Shown: piece by piece, positions 22,241 through 31,199 of the stretch
Layout: each line of letters opens with the position of its first letter
Position numbering within the stretch: the stretch's first letter is position 1
Assembly (NCBI RefSeq): GCF_008831285.2
Contig: NC_045144.1
Span: forward strand, 23,205,716-23,269,715
From: Nymphaea colorata
Taxonomy: Eukaryota; Streptophyta; Magnoliopsida; Nymphaeales; Nymphaeaceae
Direction: 5' to 3'
DNA length: 64,000 nucleotides
The notes under the pieces: generated by a model
What the model saw: the letters and a program-made list of their open reading frames with translations, nothing else
The model's database searches: none
Told to the model about the DNA's origin: nothing
Program-made: the position numbers and the translations under genes

Positions 22241-23079
22241 TGCATTTTATATGTTTTAGATAATGTTTGTGAAATTGTATTGTCATACATATAAGGTCAA
22301 TTTTTCATCAACTACTATCTTACCTCTACTCATTTTCATGTTTGCTTTAATTTTGTTCGTACTTTTAATGCTACTAGTTTTAAAATGTGCTTTCTGTTAA
22401 TAATTCCTAGAACAAAACATTGTTAAGGACAGCGCGCACGAACTAAATGCCAACTCTTAACAAAACAAGATACAACAAGAATACTGATCCTCAATAGCAC
22501 GTATCAAGTGTCACTGAAAATCTGAAACCATTTATGGGCAGGATGCTGCGCAAAGCTTAGCAGAAAGTCTAGTGACTCATGCTTAATCACAATATTTACA
22601 TATACCACAAATGCCAAAATAGGAACCTTCTATAGAAAAGACAATGTACCAATTAAATCCTTTGGTGGCACTCATAGAGTGCCTCTATTGTTTTTTTACA
22701 GCTTCTAGAGGATATCAATGAAGGGGCTTTCAATCGCGCTGCCTCCAAAAAAGTACGTCACGGTTGGGTTCCCATGGTAGAGAAGAAATGCCAGTGAAGG
22801 GTTTCAAATGGCTCGGACAAAATGTCACTTGTAAGTGTCAGTAAGCCACATATGATAATATTGCATTGTTCATGGTCGACTGCCTAGATTGAATGGCGAC
22901 TCAATCACCTCATTAAGTACTTCCTTTTAAATGGAATTGCGGACAAAGACAAAAAGCACCCCTTAATCTGGACCATACCCTCCCTACCTCTAGAGGTGGA
23001 ATCATGGTTCATAGTTTCATCTTTATAACCTTGCTGTCATTGGACTGGCACACTCTTGAAAATGGAAGTTGAGAGCTTG
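22241..23079. other. No recognisable feature
   Basis: No coding or repeat signature was found. The last few hundred bases may belong to the 5' untranslated part of the LINE that follows. Confidence 0.4.
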
Positions 23080-24785
23080 CTTTGGGAAGGCTCTAGCCAT
23101 AGATGGGATTTTGCGGGATGATCTTCGACCACTGGAAGAAGGGGAAGGATTGGAGAAAGGAAAGGCCATAACTGCGCGGACATGGTTGAAAAACTATAAA
23201 AGCCATCCCTAGATGAAATTCCTGAAGCACAAGTAGAGTTAACTGATGAGGGGCCTATGATATCATTCCATCAAGATGCATATGAAAAACTGGCACAACG
23301 TTTTGGATTTGTTGTGGTGGCAGGGCTGCTTGGACGTGTTTCCCGGCTGGGCCTGGACTTCAATTTTGTATTTGAATCGCTTCGTAAACAATGGCCGATG
23401 ATCAAGAATCCTAAATTTTCAGTGATAGGTAATGGGAGATTCTTGATTAGGGCTGAGTCGAAAGATGAGCTACATATCGTGTTGAGGCAGAGAGCCTAGT
23501 CGGTGGATAAACGAATCTTGCTTGTGAGCCACTAGAAACCAGGTCAAGAACTAAAGATCAAGGAATCTCAATCGATGCTCTTATAGATTCAGTTACCGAA
23601 TCTGCCTGTTCATCTATGGAATGAATATGCATTCAAAGGGGTGGTGATGGTAATGGGGGGAGGTTTCATAGCAGAAGACAAATGCGCAAAAGTGTGGGGT
23701 AGATAGAATTTTACGAGGATAGGGGAGGAGATTCTAGTGTGCTTTCAGCGGATTCCAGTGGTGAATATGAGGGTGTCGGAGAAGGAAATCTATAAGCAAG
23801 TAATTGCATATGAATAAAAAATAACCTATTGTCACAGGTGCGGAGCTTTCACCCATATGGATGCTTGGTAGCTGGATTAGTTGTCAACCCTTGGGAAAAT
23901 ATCAGAATGGTGGATAATCGTGTGGGTGAAGGAAGCAGAAAAGGGGTGCAGATCACAGGTGAGAGTCATAAAAGGGAAGGATAAACAAACAGGTAGAGGG
24001 CAACTGAAGATAGGCCTCCGTGGAAAGCCTAGTATGGTAGACTATCAGAGCCCGATACCTGCTAAGAGCAAACAGAAAGGTAATCTCTTCCCGACCATCT
24101 GTATTAATCCATTTTGTACTCTAGAGGGGGTTAAATTTCTTAATGAAACGGATGCACCTCCTGGATTTGCCTTTAATTCTGAGAAAGAGATGGGGAAGTG
24201 CAGTGGAAATAAAAAAAAGGGTACACAAAAATGAGAAGTGGAGGGAAGAGGGAGGGGGGAAAGAAGATTCAATAAAAAGGAAGGGGTGGGAAGCAAAGAA
24301 GCAAACGTGATTGGGAGAGGAAGGATGCCATTGGTTGAAATAAATGAAAGAGTTCAGAATGAGGAGGGATGGACTCTTGTTAAAAATCCAAGGGTGAAGT
24401 GGGAGAGATGTTACAGGAATGGATGAATATGAATATGCAAACAACTGATATAGAGAATACATCTAGGCATCGGGCCAGCCTGAGGGCTTGAGCTGGCCCG
24501 ATGACCGAAACCCGAGCCTGGGCCAGGCCCGGTTAAAATAAAACAATAATTTTTAAATATAAAATACAAATTTTTGAATATAAAATATATTTTGAAAAAA
24601 AAATTATATATCATTATTAAAAAAAAATTATATATCATTATTAAATAAAAATGTTATAAAAAAAATTAATCGGTCCGAATCGGGTCCCATGGGGCCAACC
24701 TGGGGTGATTTTTTTGGGTACCGAGGCTGATGCCCAAGCCTAATAGAGAACCCTATGGCCCAAGGAGAAGACTGGCCATTGAAAG
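23080..24785 (+). pseudogene. L1-type LINE ORF1 relic (DUF4283, zinc knuckle)
   Basis: Pieces in shifting frames reconstruct the usual plant L1 ORF1 layout. A DUF4283-like N-terminal part comes first (FGKALAIDGILRDDL near 23090; SVIGNGRFLIRAESKDELH at about 23420-23485; KRILLVSH, then IPVVNMRVSEKEIYK near 23760). A CCHC-like knuckle follows (YCHRCGAFTHMDAW, 23829-23868, last Cys replaced), then a basic, low-complexity C-terminal half to about 24430. ORF1 binds RNA in the retrotransposition particle. A small MITE interrupts it at 24458-24742, and coding-like sequence resumes (ENPMAQGEDWPLKAR). No endonuclease or RT follows: copia sequence starts near 24786. Confidence 0.75.
24458..24742. mobile_element. 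hAT-like MITE with 8-bp target duplication
   Basis: A 285-base insertion is flanked by the direct repeat atagagaa (24450-24457 and 24743-24750). Its ends are imperfect inverted repeats: taggcatcgggccagcctga on the left (24464-24483), and the right end reads as taggcttgggcatcagcctc in reverse complement. GC-rich ends surround an AT-rich core with no coding capacity. An 8-bp duplication is the hAT signature. Removing the insert leaves one copy of the duplication in the LINE ORF1 frame. Confidence 0.7.
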
Positions 24786-24962
24786 CAAGATGAAACTTGA
24801 AGGTTACACTGATGCGGATTGATTTGGGAGTAACTCTCATAGAAAGTCTACAAAAGCATGACAATTGTAAAAAATCTTGTTTCTTGAAAAAGCAAGAAGC
24901 AAAACGTCATCTCGAGATCAACTGCAGAAGCAAAATATAAAGCCACGGCTAATATTGCTTGT
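24786..24962 (+). pseudogene. Older copia element: RNase H, left part
   Basis: Translation gives KLEGYTDAD (about 24794-24820), RKST, a frame slip, and then STAEAKYKATANIACEL reaching exactly to the insertion point of the younger copia at 24963. These are the DAD, KST and AEA boxes of copia RNase H. The remainder continues at 30312. Everything upstream of RNase H in this older element is missing or replaced by LINE sequence. Confidence 0.8.
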
Positions 24963-25214
24963 TGTTAAGGAAAGATCTTGAATTAGGAAAGAGATTGAAT
25001 TACGAAATCATTTCGGCAACAAATAAAATCACATCAATCACTATTAATTTGGGATCTGATTCTACAATTTAATTTCTTGCCTTATTTGTTGTAACATCAT
25101 CTCTCTTGTACTCTATAAATACCTTGTATAATCAATAGCATACATACAAGTGATTCCATTTCTGGATCTTCTTCCTTCTCTCATTCCCTCGTGCCTCATT
25201 CCTCAATCTTTTCA
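24963..25214 (+). repeat. E2 left LTR
   Basis: Begins tgttaaggaaagatcttg and ends ttttca directly before the primer-binding site. It has a TATAAATA box at 25114-25121, so the transcription start is expected about 30 bases further on. Confidence 0.93.
25114..25121 (+). promoter_or_regulatory. TATA box of E2 LTR
   Basis: TATAAATA, also conserved in the right LTR (ccataaatacc context, where the first base has changed). This is the likely promoter for the genomic RNA. Confidence 0.6.
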
Positions 25215-25227
25215 TGGTACCAGAGCC
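25215..25227 (+). other. E2 primer-binding site
   Basis: tggtaccagagcc abuts the left LTR. The standard initiator-tRNA core is tggtatcagagc, so one base (c for t) deviates. Confidence 0.85.
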
Positions 25228-25891
25228 TCATTCTCACAAGATCGAAAGTTCTTCCTGGGCTCGCTTCATTCTCACAAGATTGAAAGTTCTTCTTGGGCTC
25301 GCTGTGAATCTTGTTTTTCCTTACTCTCTGTTGGGGCCTCCTTCCCTAAGACCAGCAGCCTCTGAACGTTTTCTGCCATCCCTGTCATCGCACCACCACC
25401 AGGCTGCCTGGTCACCATTGTCCTTCCTGCCAGCCACCGTCTTTTCTGTTTCACAAGTTGCTGGTATATATATAGACTCTGTCCTGTTCCCAGAGGCGGA
25501 AGCGCTTGATTTTTGAAGCGTCGCCAGTGCTCAGACACTGAAGAATCACCAACGTTTCTCAATCCCTGCTGCTGTCATCATCGCCTCATGCGCGGTGTTT
25601 AGTGTGTCCCATTTCCCTTGGTGCTCACAGCCTGCTGCTAGTGTCGCCATTCCCTTTGGTTCTTCTTGGTGCTCCCTGTTTCAAGCAAGGTGTTCACTGG
25701 TCAGACCCTCTTTCCGTTTTCTTCTCTCTGTCACCGCCAGCTTTTTCTCCTTTGATCTGTAGAGCCTGTTGATTGGCGAAACCTAGTCCGTCGCCGCTCA
25801 TTGTCATCCTCCAGGGGCAACAACCTTTTTTCTTCAGAACTTGGAGAGAGAAGGCCTTTTCCTTGGTGCTCTACTATCATGCCTTTTTGAG

Positions 25892-26860
25892 ATGGCAAAC
25901 CCATCTTTTTCGTCAACCCAATGGAACGCTATCGCTGCACTTGTCTATGTCAAACTCACAAGAGACAATTATCTTATATGGAGCAGCCAACTGAAATCAG
26001 TCATGGAGTCCCAAGAACTTGTACAGTTCATTGATGGGACACTTCATCCTCCTCCAAAGATTATTATGAAGGACGGCAAAAGTGAAGTTAATCTAGATTT
26101 TGCTACCTGGAAGAAGTCCGATTTTGCTATATGGATCGCTGCAAGGTGTTCACTGGCTGAGGCAAATTGTGTCTAGCAAATCGGCACATGGAGCATGGAA
26201 AATGCTGAAAAAGTCTTTCGGTTCTCAATCACCATTGAGAATAATGTTGTTGAGGAAGGAATTACACTTCATTAAAAAAGGAAATATGGATATGCATACC
26301 TATCTGGAATGGATCAAATTTCTTGCAGATACATTAGCTGCGGCGGGAATAGACACAATCGACAGTGATCTTGTTCAGATCACGATGAACGGTTTGCCTA
26401 TTGAATATGAAAGTTTTATTACTCTCATTAGTGCTAACTCTTCAAATGCCTCAATTACATTTTCTGAGTTATTCGATCTCTTACTCACTCAAGAGAAGAG
26501 ACTTGAGATGTTCAAGTCATCAACGCCCAACTCTAACAGATCCATTCAGGCATTACCGCAGGGTGAAAATCAAGTTGCTTTTAATACTTTTCGAGGACGC
26601 GGTAGAGGTCGAGGCAACTTTAGGGGTCGGCAAGGAGGTCGATTCCAAGGACGAGGAAGGCAACCTCCTCTCCAGCCTCAACCACAACATGAACATCCGA
26701 ACAACAATGCAAGAAATGGAAGTCATTCTCGAACTCTTGTAACATGCCAATATTGTGGACGGAAGGGGCATTCGGCAAAGACGTGTCATGATATCACACG
26801 GGCATTTTCAGCCATGAATCTACAGGAGTCTACGAGTGAATATTGGTATCCCGACTCAAG
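25892..26860 (+). pseudogene. E2 gag, one frameshift
   Basis: ATG at 25892 starts MANPSFSSTQWNAIAALVYV, followed by KLTRDNYLIWSSQLKSVM, the UBN2-type gag start. The frame ends at 26176, and a shift near 26165-26175 moves to the frame carrying SAHGAWKMLKKSFGSQS, MDMHTYLEWIKFLAD and FDLLLTQEKRLEMF. An Arg/Gly-rich stretch follows (FRGRGRGRGNFRGRQGG, about 26590-26650), then a perfect CCHC zinc knuckle CQYCGRKGHSAKTCH (about 26747-26791). Gag packages the RNA. The domain set is complete, so a single shift is the main lesion. Confidence 0.9.
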
Positions 26861-27970
26861 AGGGACCAATCATATTGTCAACAGTGATGAGATGATGCAA
26901 AATAAAACACCATATGATGGAATGGGCAATATCATGTTTGGTAATGGTTCAACCCTTTCTATTAAGCATACAAGCAATTTACTAGTTAACTCTGCAAGGA
27001 CTTCATTCAATCTTACTAATCCATTGCATGTACCTAAAATAGCTCATAATCTCTTATCAGTGGGTAAATTTACGTCTGAAAATGATTGTATTTTTCAATT
27101 CTCACCACATGATTTTATTATTAAGGATCGACAGACGGTCAAGGTTCTTCTTCAAGGACCAAAGATGCATAACGTACTCTACCCCATCAAGGCTGTTCGA
27201 TCGAACATGGAGGCATTTTCAACCAAGGGTGCAGAGTTTAGTTGCTGGTTTCCTTCAGGCATCAATAAACTTTCAGCATCATTTGATCTATGGCATCGGC
27301 GTCTTGGTCGTGCAAACAAAAAGATTGTTAGCTTTCTAAACTCTAGTCGGTTCATTTCAATAAATTCTCCTATTGTGAAAGGAGTTTGTCAGTCTTGTCT
27401 TATGGGAAGGCACATAAACAACCCTTTCCAATTTCTGATTTTCAAGCATCACGCCCTCTTGAAATGCTTCATATGGACGTATGGGGACCTGCCCCTATTC
27501 TCTCTCGTGAGGGCATCAAGTTTTTTCTTCTTGACAACTATTCCAGATTTTCATGGTTGTTTCCTCTTTAAGCTAAGTCTGAAGTTGTTCCATGTTTCAA
27601 GAATTTCAAAACCTTGGTTGAAAAACAATTAAATGCTCACATATATTCCGTTCAATCCGATAATGGGAAAGAATTTGTCAACTCTGACTTAGCCTTGTTT
27701 TGTGAAGAACATGGGATATTTCATCAATTTTCTTGTCCTTACACTCCCGAACAAAATGGTATCGTTGAACGAAAAAATCATCATGTTGTTGAAACGAGAT
27801 TAAGCATGCTTTATGATGCTGGTTTATCATATAATTTCTGGGTTGATTCATTTCGAACTGCTATTTATATTATCAATCGATTACCAACATTAAAATTGTA
27901 GCGAAAATCACCCTTTTATATGCTCTTTCAAAAAGATCCAGAGTATACACATCTTCGGGTTTTTGGAACC
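26840..27970 (+). pseudogene. E2 protease and integrase
   Basis: The protease active site reads WYPDSRGTNHIV near 26843-26880, with Arg inserted where DSGA is expected. The chain continues to LLSVGKFTSENDCIFQF and the GAG-pre-integrase LWHRRLGRANKKIV (about 27290-27330). A shift near 27404-27410 moves to the integrase frame: LMGKAHKQPF, HMDVWGPAP (first Asp), a stop at 27569-27571, SDNGKEFVNSD (second Asp, about 27656), and PEQNGIVERKNHHVVE (catalytic Glu, about 27748-27795). Another stop falls at 27899-27901. The integrase C-terminus that follows (VFGTTCYPLL... SHRRIFISRHVIFDE) appears shortened by an internal deletion. Confidence 0.9.
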
Positions 27971-30075
27971 ACATGTTATCCATTATTGACGCCCATGAAT
28001 CTTTCTGGGTTATGCTAGTTATCATAAGGAGTATTTATGCTATGACAAGAGCCATCGCCGTATTTTTATATCTAGGCATGTTATTTTTGATGAAACTCAT
28101 CCAAGCAAGTCTGATCAATATCCAAATATTTCAGATGATATTGTATCTCCTTGGCTTCCACACATTACCAGCCCTCCTTCAAGTACTCACGTTGCTCCAA
28201 TACAGCCAGCCTCATCCCCATCATATACTGTTCTGCCACCACCAATGATTGGATCTTCATCATCTGCTATGGTTTCTTCTTCTGACCGTATCAGCTTGCC
28301 CATCCATGAGCCTGCTCAGCCCACATTAGGGTAGCCGACCAAGGATCTTACACCCACGATGACCTTGGCGTCCTCCTCACTAGCTGCTCCTTTGTCAGTC
28401 ATAGTTATTGACGCCACAGCCACTCAAGATGCTTCACGTCATTCTCACTCAATGATCACTTGTTCCATGACTGGCTCGTTAAAACCCAAAGTCTTTTCTG
28501 CCATCCATGAAAAAGAAGAACCAGGAACGTTTAAAGAGGCTATTTGTTCCGCGTGTTGGTGCCAAGCTATGCAATTAGAGTTTTCAGCATTACAGAAAAA
28601 CAAAACATGGCATCTTTTTTGCCTCAACCTGACTTCAACATTATCAGTCCCAAATGGGTGTATAAAATCAAGTGTCATCCTCACGGCTCTATCGCATGGC
28701 ATAAGAGTGCCTTGTCGCCTGGGGTTTTCCTCAAACGGCCGGTATTGACTATCAAGAAACTTTCAGTCCCACAGTCAAACCAACTACGATTCGAGTACTA
28801 CTCTCTTTAGCCATTCATTTTGACTGGTCTTTATGACAACTTGATTTTGATAATGCTTTTCTTAATGGGTATCTTTCTGAAGATGTCTATACGGCTCAAC
28901 CAGAGGGGTTTCAAGATGCCACCTATCCTCATCATGTATGCAAGCTAGACAAAGCTTTGTATGGGCTCAAGCAGGCTCCACGTGTGTGGTATCATTGCTT
29001 AAGTTGCTTCCTTCATGACATTGGCTTTGTTGCTTCTCAGTCTGATGCATCTCTGTTCATTTACTCCCGCGACGACAATCACATTTTTCTTCTTCTGTAC
29101 GTCGATGATTTGATCATCACCGGATCCACGCCGTCTCTCGTTTCTCGTATTATTAAACAGCTTGGCTATGCATTCTCGGTAAATGATCTTGATCCCCATA
29201 CCTATTTCCTAGGTATTGAAGTCAAGCGAAGGCCTGGGGAGATATATCTGAGTCAACATCGTTACATTACTAACATTCTTTACAAAGCTCAAATGGACAG
29301 TGAAAAACCCACAACATCCCCCATGGTGGTCACTAAATCTGTTACAGCTACTGAGGATTTATTTTGGGATTCCATGATGTATCGAAGTATAATAGGCGCA
29401 TTACAATATGTCACTCTCACACGTCCACATATTGCATTTGGTGTAAATTGCTCTTGTCAATTCATGCACTCTCCAAAGACTGTTCATTGGACGATGGTCA
29501 AAAGAATACTTCGGTATTTAAAAGGAACAAGTCATCATGCCCTTCGCTTGACTCGATCATCATCTTTGCAGTTGAGTATTTTCACCGATGCAGACTGGGC
29601 TGGCAGTCCAGAAGATCGAAAGTCGACCAGAGGTTCTGTTGCTCTCCTAGGCAATAATGTTGTCTCATGGGCTTCTAGAAAACAAAGAACAGTTGCTCGG
29701 TCCAACACTGAAGCTGAGCACAATTCTCTAGCCTGTGCTGCTGCAGAAATACTATGGTTAAAATCTCTCCTGAAAGAGCTATGGTTTGCATTATCAGATG
29801 CACCAACTTTATGGTGTGATAATATAGGAGCTCTATACTTAGCCTCAAACCCTGTGTTCCATGCTCGCACAAAGCATGTTGAAATTGATTTTCATTTCGT
29901 TAGAGATCATGTCAATAAAGGAGAAATCGAAGTGAATTTCATTCGTACTAAAGAGCAATTAGTGGATGGAATGACGAAGGCTGTAGGAGGAATGGTGTTC
30001 ACAGATTTTAGAAACAACCTCAACGTCATGGAGCCGCTGTTCAGTTTGCGGGAGGCTGTTAGGGAAAGATCTTGA
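27902..30075 (+). pseudogene. E2 integrase tail, reverse transcriptase, RNase H
   Basis: A Ser/Pro-rich linker (to about 28340) separates integrase from RT. The first half of RT (28545-28950) is frame-shifted several times (MQLEFSALQKNKTWHLF, ISPKWVYKIKCHPHGSI). From 28957 to 30075 a 372-codon frame is intact: MYGLKQAPRVWYH, the catalytic LLLYVDDLIITG (29095-29130), DLDPHTYFLGIEV, YRSIIGALQYVTLTRPHIAF, then RNase H with FTDADWAGSPEDRKST, SNTEAEHNSLA, LWCDNIGALYLASNP and HVEIDFHFVRDHV. The YVDD and the RNase H Asp/Glu positions are retained. The frame ends four codons into the right LTR. Confidence 0.93.
30048..30056 (+). other. E2 polypurine tract
   Basis: gcgggaggc directly precedes the right LTR start tgttaggg. 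It is shorter and less pure than in the other elements. Confidence 0.6.
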
Positions 30076-30311
30076 ATTAGGAAAGAGCTTGAATTACGAA
30101 ATCATTTCTGCAACAAATAAAATCATATCAATCACTATTAATTTGGGATCTGATTCTATGATTTTATTTCTTGCCTTATTCATTGTAACGTCATCTCTCT
30201 TGTACTCCATAAATACCTTGTATAATCAATAGCATACATACAAGTGATTCCATTTCTGAATCTTCTTCCTTCTTTCATTCCCTTGTGCTCTCTCATTCCT
30301 CCAGCTTTTCA
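30057..30311 (+). repeat. E2 right LTR
   Basis: Starts tgttagggaaagatcttg and ends cttttca. It aligns end to end with the left LTR; the main length difference is a short insertion in the tgctctctcattcc region. The target duplication cttgt follows at 30312. Confidence 0.93.
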
Positions 30312-30627
30312 CTTGTGAACTTGTTTGGCTTAAATCTGTACTCGAGGAGGTTGGCTTTAAACAAGTTAAGCCCATGAATTTGTATTGTGACAATTAGGCA
30401 CCGATTCACATAGCTATAATTTGTTTTTTTCTGAAAGAACAAAACATGCAAAAATCAATTGATATTTTATGTGAGAGAAAGTTCAAAACAAGGAGATAAC
30501 TACAACGTTAGTGAAGAGTGAAGATCAATATGCAGATATATTTACTAAGGCTGTCACACAAGATAGTTTAACCAAGATGATCAAGTTGAGAATCGTGGAT
30601 ATCCCGGATTGTCAACTTGAGGGGGAG
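30312..30627 (+). pseudogene. Older copia element: RNase H, right part, and polypurine tract
   Basis: After the duplicated cttgt the older frame resumes: ELVWLKSVLEEVGFKQVKP, LYCDN (the CDN box near 30385, followed by a stop), then a decayed stretch. The end of pol is SEDQYADIFTKAVTQDS (about 30525-30570). It ends at the polypurine tract gagggggag (30619-30627), just before the LTR. Together with 24786-24962 it forms one RNase H domain split by E2. Confidence 0.88.
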
Positions 30628-30907
30628 TGTTAAACAAGATATGATTGGAGAGCCCTTTAACGATGTTATCTTTCTTTCTTTGTATTGAGATATTGCCTAT
30701 TTGGTTACTCTATTTGTATTTCTTTTTGTTCATGGAGAGATAACCTTTCGTTTTTCTTTCTTACATGTTTTTGAGGTTGTTTCTTCTCCTTACATTTTAT
30801 GGATGTACCTCTCGTCATTGTAAACTACAAAAGAAAAGATAAATGAAGAAGAGTCACTCTTGGTCTTGCTGAGTCCTTGAGAGTTACTCTCTTTGTCTAT
30901 TTCTTCA
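30628..30907 (+). repeat. Older copia element: right LTR
   Basis: tgttaaacaag starts directly after the polypurine tract. A CA end is proposed at 30906-30907 (tatttcttca), because lectin-kinase coding sequence begins within about 15 bases. No left LTR was found in the window, so the length (280 bp) and end rest on this reasoning only. Confidence 0.6.
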
Positions 30908-30914
30908 GTATCTT

Positions 30915-31094
30915 GGTGGCCGTTGGTCAGGGAATGTCCCCCCACGCTGGTAATGGTTGCAGAGCCAGATAAGATCAAGTCTTCCAGTGGAAGCCATTGC
31001 AGCGAAAGGTGCTGTTGGGTGTATTAGTTGCAGGTGATCTGCAGATAGGAACGGCAAGGAAGAACTGGAGAAAACTTGACAGCTGAATAACCAT
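30915..31094 (-). pseudogene. L-type lectin receptor kinase N-terminal fragment
   Basis: On the minus strand an ATG at 31094 opens MVIQLSSFLQFFLAVPICRS, a signal peptide. The lectin start NSTFRCNGFHWKT follows, then a one-base shift near 30980 into DLILSGSATITSVGG and a final LTN at 30922-30930. The match to the plus-strand copy at 16527 (CRSPTS, NSTFLFNGFH, DLILS) shows they are family relatives. The sequence ends where the older copia LTR begins, so that element probably inserted into, or recombined with, this gene fragment. No TM or kinase is present. Confidence 0.8.
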
Positions 31095-31199
31095 AATACA
31101 GAAGAGCGCTGAAAATTGCAATGCTTTGATTTGCACCAACAATGAAAAGACCTCCTTGTCCAAGAGACTCATATAACCTCCACCACTTCACCCTTGGGC

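Larger units (their letters stand above)
24963..30311 (+). mobile_element. Ty1/copia element E2, both LTRs, perfect 5-bp target duplication
   Basis: The 5.35-kb element is bounded by LTRs of 252 and 255 bases, both TG...CA. It is flanked by the direct repeat cttgt at 24958-24962 and 30312-30316. The interior holds a primer-binding site, a ~670-base leader, gag, protease, integrase, reverse transcriptase, RNase H and a polypurine tract, in copia order. By eye the two LTRs differ at about 15 positions plus a small indel, roughly 6%. That is much less than the decay of the neighbouring elements and marks this as the youngest insertion here. Frameshifts and stops make it non-autonomous. Confidence 0.95.

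Noticed and set aside
23257-23499. A host nucleic-acid-binding gene
   Set aside because: The DUF4283-like part is followed by a zinc knuckle and a basic tail in broken frames, which fits a LINE ORF1 rather than a host gene.
25150-25600. Open frames of about 70-100 codons on both strands
   Set aside because: They fall in the untranslated leader of E2 between primer-binding site and gag; composition explains them.
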